From Actinomycetota bacterium (GTDB taxonomy: Bacteria; Actinomycetota; Thermoleophilia; Gaiellales; Gaiellaceae), in the NCBI GenBank assembly GCA_020029595.1, contig JAIBJN010000022.1, positions 1-36,635 on the forward strand: a stretch of DNA of 36,635 bases. The letters run 5' to 3'. Every line of letters begins with the position of its first letter. Within the stretch, counting starts at the first letter, position 1. Below, piece by piece: positions 1 to 7,517 of this stretch. A program made the translations under genes and the position numbers. The notes under the pieces are model-generated. The model was not told the origin of the DNA. It did no database searches and saw only the letters and a program-made list of their open reading frames with translations.

Positions 1-162
1 ATCGAAGTAGAGATGGCTCTCCGACTCGTTGTCGAGGTTGGGCTGCTCGAAGACGAAGGGCATGCCGAGCATACCTTCCCAGAAGCCGATCGACGTCCGC
101 CGGTCGGCCCCGACGATCGTGATGTGGTGGACGCCCTGGCTCTGAAGCTTTCGCGCTGACAT
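1..162 (-). CDS. VOC-family (glyoxalase/bleomycin-resistance fold) protein, N-terminal part
   Basis: Only the first 54 codons lie in the window; the gene runs off the left edge. The N-terminus contains VHHITIVGAD followed by SIGFWEGMLGMPFVFEQPN, which is the first beta-alpha-beta unit of the vicinal-oxygen-chelate fold, and HH is in the place of the first metal ligand. Members are metal-dependent dioxygenases, lyases or isomerases, and substrate cannot be read from this part. The start is ATG at 160-162. No Shine-Dalgarno is visible, but TAGGTT lies 6 nt upstream, so a leaderless transcript is likely. The gene follows the CoA ligase on the same strand after 9 nt. Confidence 0.8.
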   Translation of the reverse strand, partial: MSARKLQSQGVHHITIVGADRRTSIGFWEGMLGMPFVFEQPNLDNESESHLYFD

Positions 163-168
163 CGCCCA

Positions 169-174
169 AACCTA
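169..174 (-). promoter_or_regulatory. -10 box of a leaderless promoter for the VOC gene
   Basis: TAGGTT ends 6 nt before the ATG at 162. Its first three bases are the TAG stop codon of the upstream CoA ligase gene. Confidence 0.5.
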
Positions 175-1476
175 GCGCTCGACGAGCTTCGACTTGTACT
201 CGCTCCGCCGAAGGCTCCCCCACGCCACGAGATCCACTCGCATCTGGACGACGAGCACGCTTCGGAGTCTCTCACGGATGGCCTCCGAGAGTCCGGTGTC
301 GGCGGTCGCGCCCCGCGCCAGCTCGACGGTCACCGGGAGCGGGGGCTCCTGCTTCACGCCTGGCGCCTCCGGCCGGATCAGGATCTGGCCGCTGACCTCG
401 GGAGCGAATGCGCTCACCACCTCGCGGACGGCCGAAGGGAAGACGTTGACCCCGCGGACGATGAGCATGTCGTCGGTTCGCCCGAGGCACCGCACGCGCG
501 GGCTCGTGCGGCCGCACCTGCAAGGGCTCGTCCGGACCTGGACGTGATCGCGCGTGCGGAAGCGCAGGAGCGGTGCCGCCCGATGCTGAAGATGCGTCAG
601 CACGAGCTCGCCCGTGGCGCCATCGTCCATCTCGACCGCGACGCCCGTCTCTGGATCGATCAGCTCGGCGTGGACGAAGCCGCGCGCGCCCAGGTGCATG
701 CCGTCCTGCTCTTCGCACTCCCCCCAGAGCGACACGCCGATGTCGCCGATGCCCATCGCCTCGGTGACCCTCGCGCCCCAGCCCTCCTCGAGCTTCGCAC
801 GGAAGGCCGGCTCGCCACCTCCGGGCTCGCCTGCCACGAGCACGCGCTTCACGCTCGACCGGGCGAGATCAACGTTCCGCCCCGCCGCCCATTCGATGAG
901 ATAGGCGGCGTAGGAAGGCGTGAGGATCGCCGCCTCGGGCCCGAGTTGCTCGACCGCCGTCATGAGACGCTCGGTGTTCCCGGTGCCAAACGGGATATGG
1001 CACAGGCCGATACGGTCGAAAGCCTCGATCGCTGCGCCCGCCACGAACGGTCCGGCGTTGTAGGAGGAGACCGCGCGCTGACCTGCGATGACGCCGGAGG
1101 CCGCGTAGCTGCGCGCCGAGGCCGTCACCCAGTTGTCGAGATCGCCCGCGGTGAGGGGGATGTAGCTCGGAGTCCCGGTGGTGCCGCTCGTCGAGTAGAT
1201 CCGGACGATCTCCGACGAGGTCGCGCAGAGATGCGCGCCGATCGGGTTGTCGGGCGTGCAGGTCGCCCTGAGCTCGCCCTTCTCGGTGAGCGGCAGCTGC
1301 GCGATGTCTGCGAGTCCGCCCGCCGCCCGGGCGGTGGCGAATCCAGCCCCGGTCAGCTTGGTGCCATAGAAGGCCGAGCGGTCGAAGAGGTAGGCGAGCT
1401 GGGTCCGGTAGCACGCATTGTCGACGGCAAGCTGCTCTGCCCACGGGCGGGTTTCGACCTCGTACGCGAGCATCAT
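172..1476 (-). CDS. Phenylacetate-CoA ligase-like AMP-forming acyl-CoA synthetase
   Basis: The 434-residue protein is the usual length for the PaaK family, which activates a carboxylate with ATP and CoA. The AMP/phosphate-binding loop is YSTSGTTGTPSYIPLT near residue 93. A C-terminal GRTDDMLIVRGVNVFPSAV segment marks the mobile domain, and CRCGRTSPR carries the cysteines typical of PaaK proteins. The YGLTE-like adenine motif reads AMGIGDIG, and the usual C-terminal lysine region reads RSEYKSKLVER, so the substrate may differ from phenylacetate. The start ATG overlaps the stop of the citrate-synthase-like gene (ATGA), indicating translational coupling. The partner suggests a CoA-ester pathway; the true substrate is unknown. 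Confidence 0.88.
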   Translation of the reverse strand: MMLAYEVETRPWAEQLAVDNACYRTQLAYLFDRSAFYGTKLTGAGFATARAAGGLADIAQLPLTEKGELRATCTPDNPIGAHLCATSSEIVRIYSTSGTTGTPSYIPLTAGDLDNWVTASARSYAASGVIAGQRAVSSYNAGPFVAGAAIEAFDRIGLCHIPFGTGNTERLMTAVEQLGPEAAILTPSYAAYLIEWAAGRNVDLARSSVKRVLVAGEPGGGEPAFRAKLEEGWGARVTEAMGIGDIGVSLWGECEEQDGMHLGARGFVHAELIDPETGVAVEMDDGATGELVLTHLQHRAAPLLRFRTRDHVQVRTSPCRCGRTSPRVRCLGRTDDMLIVRGVNVFPSAVREVVSAFAPEVSGQILIRPEAPGVKQEPPLPVTVELARGATADTGLSEAIRERLRSVLVVQMRVDLVAWGSLRRSEYKSKLVER

Positions 1477-2270
1477 TGGAGCTTGTCTTCCGGCTGGCGC
1501 TCGTACTCGATCGCCTCCTCTGCCCTCCCCGCCATGAGGAAGCCGAGGGGACGCTGTTGCTCCTCGGCCAGATGAGCGAGCAGACCGGCCGTGCGCGCGA
1601 GAATCGGAACGGCCTTTGCGGCGGCTGACGGAAAGCCCAGGTCGAGCAGCACGGCCGCGATTGGCATGGAGACGTTCATCGTGAGCGGCTTGCCCCAGGC
1701 CTCTGCCACGGCGTCGCGGAGGCAGCGTGCCAGCAGGACGTGGGGCCCGCTCACCCCGCGGGCATCCGAGAGCTCGAGAATCCGTTCGGCGCGCGGGTCG
1801 AGCGGCCGATGAACTGCATGGCCGAACCCGGGCAACCTGCCGCCGGAAGCATGGACCTCACGCGCGATGTCCTCGGCGACCGCCGCGGGAGCACCAGCGG
1901 ACGCCACTCGTTCCTGTGCCTCCTCGAGCAGCCGCGCACACGATTCGGACGTGCCGAGGACGACCGGCCCGCAGCCGAGGATCCCCGCGGCGACGGCACC
2001 CTGCAGCGATTCGGGGTCGGCAGCAAGCGTCATGCGCGCGGCGATGTTGGTGGGCATCATCCCGTGCTCGGCGATTGTGACGAGCAGCAGGTCGAGGAAG
2101 AAGCGCTGCTCTTCGGTCGGCTCGCGGCCGGTGAGCAACAGGTGGAAGTACTCGGTGAAGCTCAACCTGCCCATCAGGTCGCCGCAGAGGTCGCGTCCCC
2201 GCACCTCGACCCTGTCGGGGTAGGCCTGGCTGATGTGGCTGACGGGGATCTCGGCCTTACCGATCTGCAT
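1473..2270 (-). CDS. Citrate synthase-superfamily protein (citryl-CoA lyase-like)
   Basis: The 265-residue protein is much shorter than citrate synthase (about 370-430) and matches the short proteins usually annotated citryl-CoA lyase. It keeps LPGFGHAVH, which corresponds to the second catalytic histidine region of citrate synthase. The region of the first histidine reads GPVVLGTSE, without His, and the third (usual Asp) region reads MNVSMPIAAVLLDLGFP. Two of three catalytic residues therefore seem replaced, and the reaction is uncertain. GGAGG lies 7 nt upstream of the ATG. The gene is the first of a two-gene operon with the CoA ligase and is divergent from the arsR gene. Confidence 0.8.
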   Translation of the reverse strand: MQIGKAEIPVSHISQAYPDRVEVRGRDLCGDLMGRLSFTEYFHLLLTGREPTEEQRFFLDLLLVTIAEHGMMPTNIAARMTLAADPESLQGAVAAGILGCGPVVLGTSESCARLLEEAQERVASAGAPAAVAEDIAREVHASGGRLPGFGHAVHRPLDPRAERILELSDARGVSGPHVLLARCLRDAVAEAWGKPLTMNVSMPIAAVLLDLGFPSAAAKAVPILARTAGLLAHLAEEQQRPLGFLMAGRAEEAIEYERQPEDKLQ

Positions 2271-2407
2271 GCAACGGCCTCCAGCCCCCGCTCAGCCGTC
2301 GGCGCCGATCTGCGACGAGCATCTCGGCGACGCTACGCATCGCTCATCCGACCGTCAAGGGCAACGGCGGCCGCTCCCCCAGCGCGTCCGTGGGCCGAGA
2401 GGAGCGC

Positions 2408-2436
2408 TTGACGGGCGACCGACGGCTGTGTATATA
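2408..2436 (+). promoter_or_regulatory. Sigma-70-type promoter of the arsR operon
   Basis: TTGACG (2408-2413), a 17-nt spacer and TATATA (2431-2436) form the clearest vegetative promoter in the window. Transcription would start near 2443, giving a leader of about 29 nt that has no obvious Shine-Dalgarno. Confidence 0.7.
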
Positions 2437-2443
2437 ACTCTTC

Positions 2444-2470
2444 GGTTAGATAACCCAGTGATTAGATACC
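2444..2470 (+). promoter_or_regulatory. Probable ArsR operator
   Basis: GGTTAGATAACC (2444-2455) is an inverted repeat with 5-bp arms around GA. A second, partial copy, TTAGATACCC, ends at 2471. Both lie between the predicted transcription start and the arsR ATG, a position suited to repression by the ArsR product. Function is inferred from position. Confidence 0.5.
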
Positions 2471-2471
2471 C

Positions 2472-2822
2472 ATGGCAACCGATGCCCTGAGCACCACATT
2501 CGCCGCCCTCGCCGACCCCACGCGCCGCGCGATCCTTGCCCGCCTCGCCGCGGGCGCGGCCACGGTCAAGGAGCTCTCGGCGCCGTTTGCGATGAGCGGC
2601 CCCGCCGTCTCCAAGCACCTCCGCGTGCTCGAGCGCGCCGGCCTCATCGCGCGCGGCCGCGAGGCGCAGTGGCGTCCCTGCCGGCTCGAGGCGGCGCCGC
2701 TCAAGGACGTCGCCGAGTGGGCGGAGGCCTATCGCCGCTTCTGGGACGAGAGCTACGAACGGCTGGATGAATACCTTCATCACCTGCAAGGAAAGGAGAG
2801 GAACCATGGCCACGACAAGTAA
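2472..2822 (+). CDS. ArsR-family winged-helix transcriptional regulator
   Basis: The 116-residue protein has the family start LADPTRRAILARLAAG, then VKELSAPFAMSGPAVSKHLRVLERAGLI, a complete winged helix-turn-helix with the SGPAVSKHLRVL recognition helix. It lacks the CVC metal site of ArsR/SmtB sensors. This is typical of the large ArsR group paired with SRPBCC (AHSA1) genes. The gene overlaps the next one by 17 nt in another frame, so the two are co-expressed. It probably represses its own operon through the inverted repeat just upstream; the inducing ligand is unknown. Confidence 0.92.
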   Translation: MATDALSTTFAALADPTRRAILARLAAGAATVKELSAPFAMSGPAVSKHLRVLERAGLIARGREAQWRPCRLEAAPLKDVAEWAEAYRRFWDESYERLDEYLHHLQGKERNHGHDK

Positions 2823-3294
2823 GGTTGGCGCGACGGCGGTGACGACGCCGTCGGACCGGGAGATCGTCATGACGCGCGTCTTCGACGCGCCGCGCAGGCT
2901 CGTCTTCGAGGCCCACACCGACCCCGAGCACCTGCCGCACTGGATGCTCGGCCCGGAAGGCTGGACCATGCCGGTCTGCGAGATCGATCTCCGCCCCGGC
3001 GGAGCGTGGCACTTCGTCTGGCGTCGTTCCGACGGCACCGAGATGGAGATGCGCGGCGAGTATCGGGAGATCACGCCGCCCGAGCGGCTCGTCTCGACTG
3101 AGTCGTGGGGCGGCGACTGGCCCGAAACGCTCAACACGCTGATCCTCACCGAGGAGGACGGCAAGACGACGATGACGAGCACGGTTCTCTACCCATCGAA
3201 GGAGGCTCGCGACGCGGCGCTCGAGACGGGGATGAAGGAAGGCGCGTCCTTGAGCTTCGATCGTCTCGCCGAGTACCTGCGGACGCTGGACTGA
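2806..3294 (+). CDS. SRPBCC (AHSA1-like) ligand-binding protein
   Basis: The 162-residue protein has the AHSA1/START-like core: REIVMTRVFDAPRRLVFEAHTDPEHLPHW, LRPGGAWHF, MEMRGEYREITPPERLV and a C-terminal amphipathic helix. Such proteins hold a hydrophobic ligand in a helix-grip cavity; enzymatic roles are rarely shown. The start at 2806 is chosen because GAAAGGAGAG lies 5 nt upstream; an earlier in-frame ATG at 2767 has no such site and would extend beyond the family N-terminus. It sits between arsR and a VOC gene, a common grouping. Confidence 0.9.
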   Translation: MATTSKVGATAVTTPSDREIVMTRVFDAPRRLVFEAHTDPEHLPHWMLGPEGWTMPVCEIDLRPGGAWHFVWRRSDGTEMEMRGEYREITPPERLVSTESWGGDWPETLNTLILTEEDGKTTMTSTVLYPSKEARDAALETGMKEGASLSFDRLAEYLRTLD

Positions 3295-3355
3295 GGCTCG
3301 CCCGAGGGCGCGACAACAGCAGCGCGCTCGTCTGAACCACGACCAAGGAGCAACC

Positions 3356-3751
3356 ATGCCCACCGCGACATCCCTCGTCACCGGCGTCGACTTCATCACC
3401 GTGCCCACTCGTGACTTCGAGAAGGCCAGCGAGTTCTACGGCACCGTGCTCGGCCTCGAGTGCTCGACCCGCTGGGGGCAGATGCCCGCGGCCGAGTTCG
3501 AGACCGGCACCCTGACCATCGCAGTCATGCAGTCCGACGCGTTCGGCGTCGGGTTCCAGCCGCACACGCACCCGATCGCGCTGCACGTCGAGGACGTCGG
3601 GGCCGCGCGCGCCGAGCTCGAGTCGCGCGGGGTCGTCTTCCCCCGCGACACGCTCGACAGCGGGGTCTGCCACATGGCCCACTTCGCGGATCCGGACGGC
3701 AACGCGCTCATGCTCCACCACCGCTACGCGCCACGCGCGCCTGAAGCCTGA
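3356..3751 (+). CDS. VOC-family protein (glyoxalase-like)
   Basis: The 131-residue protein has two VOC modules: VDFITVPTRDFEKASEFYGTVLG and PIALHVEDVGAARAELESRG, ending with HFADPDGNALMLHHRY. The first metal-ligand position appears to be Asp/Phe rather than His, and the final Glu is replaced by His, so the metal site may be altered. AAGGAG lies upstream of the ATG at a good distance. It is the third gene of the arsR-SRPBCC operon, 61 nt after the previous stop. Substrate unknown; it could be a dioxygenase, a detoxifying transferase or a binding protein. Confidence 0.85.
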   Translation: MPTATSLVTGVDFITVPTRDFEKASEFYGTVLGLECSTRWGQMPAAEFETGTLTIAVMQSDAFGVGFQPHTHPIALHVEDVGAARAELESRGVVFPRDTLDSGVCHMAHFADPDGNALMLHHRYAPRAPEA

Positions 3752-3811
3752 CAGCCGGACCGCGCCGGGAGCGCGGGCAGGCCTTGACTCCGTCGCACCG
3801 ACCGGTCGTCG

Positions 3812-4951
3812 TTAGCCCGAGCCGGCGTCGTCGTTCCGCCAGCTCCAGAGGTCGTACACGCGCCTCACCTCGCGCACGACTTGGCGCGCCACGATGTCAC
3901 CCCCGGCGCGCTCGAGGTGGACGCCGTCGTCGGCGCGCACCTTCTCGAGCTGTCCGGACGCGTCCGGTAGGTACGGGGCGAACTTGCCGTCGTCGTCGGA
4001 GAGCATCGCGTACATGTCCACGAACGCCACGGCCCCGGAGCGCTTGCGGGACTCCGCGCTGACGATGCGGTTGATCGTCCTGAACCGCCGCGACTGAGCC
4101 GCGTCGCGGGTGACCGGGAGCCCGAGCCAGACGACGAAGGCGCCGGCTTGGCTCGCCGTGTCCATCAGTCCGCCCACGCGCCGTGCGTACTCCCTCGTCC
4201 ACTTCGGCTCGCCGAAGCCGTCGAGCGAGACACCCTTCGGCAGGCCCGTCATGTCGCCGTGGTCGTCGTTCGCGCCGAAGTTGAAGACGACCGTGTCGAT
4301 CTTCTTCTTCCGCACCTGCTCGGCGACGTGGCGAAACCAGTTGAAGACGTCCGGGCGGGCGAGGCCGGTGGCCACGCGCCCGTCGACGTCGCCGACGATC
4401 TCGACCGCGTCGTTCTGGCCGAGGGCGCGGTAGACCGCGTAGCCCGGCGTGATCACGAGCGAGTCGCCCGCGACCCACAGGCGCATCGTGTTCTCGGGCG
4501 TGAAGCGAGGCTTCGCGGGCTTCGTCGGGGCTGCCGGGCCAGAGGGGCCCTCGCCCGTGGGAGCCGAGCCAGGGCTCGACCCGGAGCCTGACGCCGGGGT
4601 CGGGGTCGTCTCGACCGGCGGCGGCGGCAGCACGATCTCGGTGTCGATCGTGGCGTGCTCCCGCCCGATCGCGCTCTCGACCCAGGCTCGCGGCCGATCG
4701 AGCCGGAGCGCCATGCTCACCTCCCGGAGGGGCCCGGCGAAGGCGAGCGCAATGTCGCGCTGCAGCCCGTCCGGCTGGTTGTAGACGGACTTGTAGATGT
4801 TCTGGGCGTTGAGGAGAGCCGCGAGGAGCAGGGCGAGCGCCGCAACGACCACCGCTCGCGCGGCCGTGGAGAGCAGGCGCCCGTCCTCGGCAGGCGCCGC
4901 CGGCCGCGGCGCGCGCCCCTCGCCCCTCGCTCTCTCGGTCTCCACAGCCAT
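3812..4951 (-). CDS. Membrane-anchored SGNH hydrolase-like protein (AlgJ/DUF459 type)
   Basis: The 379-residue protein has a short cytoplasmic N-terminus, one membrane helix (about residues 30-48), a Pro/Thr/Ser/Gly-rich linker (108-150) and an extracellular SGNH domain. Block I is AGDSL (161-165), block III is GANDD (226-230) and block V is DDGVH (341-345), so Ser164, Asp342 and His345 form the expected catalytic set. The ATG at 4951 overlaps the MBOAT stop codon by one base (TGATG). Paired MBOAT and SGNH proteins O-acetylate surface polysaccharides, as in the AlgI/AlgJ/AlgX and PatA/PatB systems; that role is inferred here. The polysaccharide is unknown. The same frame stays open upstream of 4951, but that part is arginine-rich and antisense to the MBOAT frame. 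Confidence 0.87.
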   Translation of the reverse strand: MAVETERARGEGRAPRPAAPAEDGRLLSTAARAVVVAALALLLAALLNAQNIYKSVYNQPDGLQRDIALAFAGPLREVSMALRLDRPRAWVESAIGREHATIDTEIVLPPPPVETTPTPASGSGSSPGSAPTGEGPSGPAAPTKPAKPRFTPENTMRLWVAGDSLVITPGYAVYRALGQNDAVEIVGDVDGRVATGLARPDVFNWFRHVAEQVRKKKIDTVVFNFGANDDHGDMTGLPKGVSLDGFGEPKWTREYARRVGGLMDTASQAGAFVVWLGLPVTRDAAQSRRFRTINRIVSAESRKRSGAVAFVDMYAMLSDDDGKFAPYLPDASGQLEKVRADDGVHLERAGGDIVARQVVREVRRVYDLWSWRNDDAGSG

Positions 4952-6378
4952 CAGAACTGGAAGTAGATGAAGGGTGCCACGTCCTGCGGGCCGAGGGCCT
5001 GCGTGACCATGAGCGAGAGCGCGAGCACGGCCGCCTGCGCGACGACGTTCAGCCGCGAGAAGGTAGCGAGAACGACGCGCGGCACCCGCGCGGGGAGGTA
5101 CTGCGACCCGATCCCGACCGCGATCGCCAGGAGAACGCCGCCCGTCACGAGGGGCGACGGCTCGCCCCAGCCCGTGAAGAGGCCCGTGATCATCTCCCAG
5201 GCGACGCCGAACGTGTCGGCCCGGAAGAAGATCCAGGCGAAGCAGACGACGTGGAAGGTGAGGAGCCGCCGCCACGCGAGACCGGCGGCGCCGACGCTCA
5301 GCTCCTCGGTCGAGGCTCCCGGGCGGGTGCGCCGCCAGCGCTCGATGCAGAGCCCGACGCCGTGGATCCCGCCCCAGACGACGAAGGTCCACCCCGCCCC
5401 GTGCCAGAGCCCGCCGATCAGCATCGTCAGCATCAGGTTCCGGTAGGCGATCGCCGCGCCGCGCCGGCTCCCGCCCAGCGGGATGTAGAGGTAGTCGCGC
5501 AACCAGCGGGAGAGCGTCATGTGCCAGCGGCGCCAGAAGTCCTGGAGCGACACGGCCGCGTAGGGGGAGTCGAAGTTCTGCGGGAACTTGAACCCGAGCA
5601 GGAGCGCGATGCCGATGGCGATGTCCGTGTAGCCGGAGAAGTCGGCGTAGATCTGCACGGCGTAGGCGTAGATTGCGATCAGGATCTCGAGCGAGGAGTG
5701 CTGACTCGGGTTCGCGAAGACCTCGTCGACGATGTTCGAGGCCAGGTAGCTCGAGATCACCACCTTCTTGAAGAGCCCGGCCGCGATCAGGTAGAAGGCG
5801 CGGCTCGTGTCCACCCGCCGCGCCGAGCGCGGAGAGTCGAACTGCGGAATCAGCTCGTTCGGGCGCACGATCGGCCCGGCCACCAGGTGCGGGAAGAACG
5901 AGAGGTAGACGGCGAACTTCTCGAGCGTCGTCGGCACCGTGTCCCCGCGGTACGTGTCGACCACGTAGCTGATCCCCATGAACGTGTAGAAGGAGATCCC
6001 GACCGGGAGCACGAGGGTCCGCACCTCGAGCGGCAGGTCGATGCCCACGAGCGTGAGCAGGTTCTGCGTCGAGCTGACGAAGAAGTCGTAGTACTTGAAG
6101 TAGCCGAGGATGGCGAGGTTCCCCCCGACGGCGAGGATCAGGAGCGAGCGGCTCAGGCTGGGCTGGCCCGCCGCTCGATGGATGCGGACGGCCAAGAGCT
6201 GGTTCCAGAGGATGGAGCCGGCGAGGAGGAGGACGAACCGCCAGTCCCACCAGCTGTAGAAGACGAAGCTCGCCGCGATGATGAAGGGCCGCCAGCGGTG
6301 CACGGACGGCATCAAGAGCCACGAGAGCGGCAGGACGATCATGAAGAAGATGGCGAAGGTCGCGGTGGGGAAGAGCAC
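4951..6378 (-). CDS. MBOAT-family membrane O-acyltransferase
   Basis: The 475-residue polytopic protein (about 10-12 membrane helices) carries all MBOAT hallmarks: SFFPHLVAGPIVRP (160-173), YADFSGYTDIAIG (244-256), FWRRWHMTLSRWLRDYLY (281-298) and GGLWHGAGWTFVVWGG (322-337), with catalytic His326. The family (AlgI, DltB, PatA) moves acyl groups across the membrane to an extracellular acceptor. Translation is taken from GTG at 6378, where the protein begins MLFPTATFAIFF as in relatives. The upstream sequence has no strong Shine-Dalgarno. The downstream SGNH gene is translationally coupled to it. Confidence 0.93.
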   Translation of the reverse strand: MLFPTATFAIFFMIVLPLSWLLMPSVHRWRPFIIAASFVFYSWWDWRFVLLLAGSILWNQLLAVRIHRAAGQPSLSRSLLILAVGGNLAILGYFKYYDFFVSSTQNLLTLVGIDLPLEVRTLVLPVGISFYTFMGISYVVDTYRGDTVPTTLEKFAVYLSFFPHLVAGPIVRPNELIPQFDSPRSARRVDTSRAFYLIAAGLFKKVVISSYLASNIVDEVFANPSQHSSLEILIAIYAYAVQIYADFSGYTDIAIGIALLLGFKFPQNFDSPYAAVSLQDFWRRWHMTLSRWLRDYLYIPLGGSRRGAAIAYRNLMLTMLIGGLWHGAGWTFVVWGGIHGVGLCIERWRRTRPGASTEELSVGAAGLAWRRLLTFHVVCFAWIFFRADTFGVAWEMITGLFTGWGEPSPLVTGGVLLAIAVGIGSQYLPARVPRVVLATFSRLNVVAQAAVLALSLMVTQALGPQDVAPFIYFQF

Positions 6379-6581
6379 CGCGGTGCCTCGCGCCCGGCCT
6401 CAGACAGCGATCACGCCGGGGCGTGACCGTGGACGCTTCGTGACGGGTCGGATCCTCATGCGGCGGGGGAGCGCCCAGCTCGCCGCCGGCCCTACCTCCG
6501 CGCGCCGAGCGTCGGGTCCGCGAAGGGTAGCGAGTCCCCGAGACCGCGGCCCGCGCGACTGGCGACGGCCTGGAACGGGGT

Positions 6582-6587
6582 TATCCT
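6582..6587 (+). promoter_or_regulatory. -10 box of a leaderless promoter for the secreted SGNH gene
   Basis: TATCCT ends 6 nt before the ATG at 6594, which would place the transcription start on the start codon. A GTG at 6588 would overlap the spacer, so ATG 6594 is preferred. Confidence 0.5.
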
Positions 6588-6593
6588 GTGGTC

Positions 6594-7517
6594 ATGCGCG
6601 GGCGACTCCCAGCCGCGGGACGACGGCCGCTCCTTCTCGCTATCGTGCTCGCCGCCCTGGTCGGGCTGGGGCCGGCGGCCGGGTCCGCACACGCGCTCCG
6701 CGTCACCTTCATCGGCGACTCGAAGGCGGCCGGGATCGAGTTCAGCACGCCGGCGAAGCGGCTGCTCGCGCGCGGCTACACGGTGCGGCGCGACCTGAAG
6801 GTGTGCAGGCGCCTCGTCGCGCCGAGCTGCACCTACCAGGGAGTGACCCCGCTGACCGTCCTCCAGGCGATCAGGCACTACGGGCGGACCCTCGGGGCCG
6901 TGCTCATCGTCGACGTCGGCTACAACGACACCTCGAGCACGTACAGGAAGCAGCTCGACCAGGTCATGCTCGCCGCGCGCAACCGGGGCGTGAAGGGCGT
7001 CGTCTGGGTGAACCTCCGCGCGGTCAGGCCCGACTACTGGCGGATCAACGCGATCATCAACCAGGCCGCGCAGCGCTGGCTCCGCATGTACGTCGCCAAC
7101 TGGAACGTCTACTCGCGTGGCCACCCTTCCTGGTTCGCGGCGTGGGACACCGAAGGCCTCCACCTGACCAGCGCCGGCGCGGTCGGGCTCGTGCGGCTCG
7201 TCCGCCGGTACATCCCGCTCGCCGCTCAGGGTCCGCGCGACCCGCCGGCCCGCACTGGAGTCGCAGGGGCCTCGGCCGGCGAGGACGGCTGGACGAACTA
7301 CGTGCCGCTGGAGGGCGCCGGGGATCAGGCGCCGACGGAGACGGAGACGGCCGCCGTCGCCGCGGACCTGACCGGCAACAGCCCTCCCGTCGGCTCGCAC
7401 ATCGGGGGCGCCGACGAAGGCTCCACCGGCTTGAGCGGCATCCTCCCCTTCGCCGGCGGCGCGGCGCTCATGCTCTTCCTGATCTTCGTGACCGTCAAGC
7501 GGCGCGGCGCCGGCTAG
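6594..7517 (+). CDS. Secreted SGNH/GDSL-like protein with C-terminal wall/membrane anchor
   Basis: The 307-residue protein has an arginine-rich n-region and hydrophobic signal core (10-30) with likely cleavage after SAHA. A compact SGNH domain follows: FIGDSK (39-44), VGYNDTS (108-114) and DTEGLHLTSAG (185-195), so Ser43, Asp185 and His190 are present. Two cysteines at 71 and 79 may form a disulfide. After a low-complexity linker (211-275), the tail reads LPFAGG, a membrane helix and KRR, which is the layout of a sortase sorting signal. It is divergent from the MBOAT/SGNH pair and may work on the same surface polymer. GTG at 6588 is an alternative start. Confidence 0.82.
   Translation: MRGRLPAAGRRPLLLAIVLAALVGLGPAAGSAHALRVTFIGDSKAAGIEFSTPAKRLLARGYTVRRDLKVCRRLVAPSCTYQGVTPLTVLQAIRHYGRTLGAVLIVDVGYNDTSSTYRKQLDQVMLAARNRGVKGVVWVNLRAVRPDYWRINAIINQAAQRWLRMYVANWNVYSRGHPSWFAAWDTEGLHLTSAGAVGLVRLVRRYIPLAAQGPRDPPARTGVAGASAGEDGWTNYVPLEGAGDQAPTETETAAVAADLTGNSPPVGSHIGGADEGSTGLSGILPFAGGAALMLFLIFVTVKRRGAG

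Noticed and set aside
3799-3808. CGACCGGTCG palindrome between convergent genes as a terminator
   Set aside because: The stem is short, has no loop of normal size and no T run.
4952-6322. Apparent very long SGNH protein continuing upstream of 4951 in the same frame
   Set aside because: The upstream part is arginine-rich and low in complexity, and the same DNA encodes a perfect MBOAT protein in another frame. The true start is the ATG overlapping the MBOAT stop.
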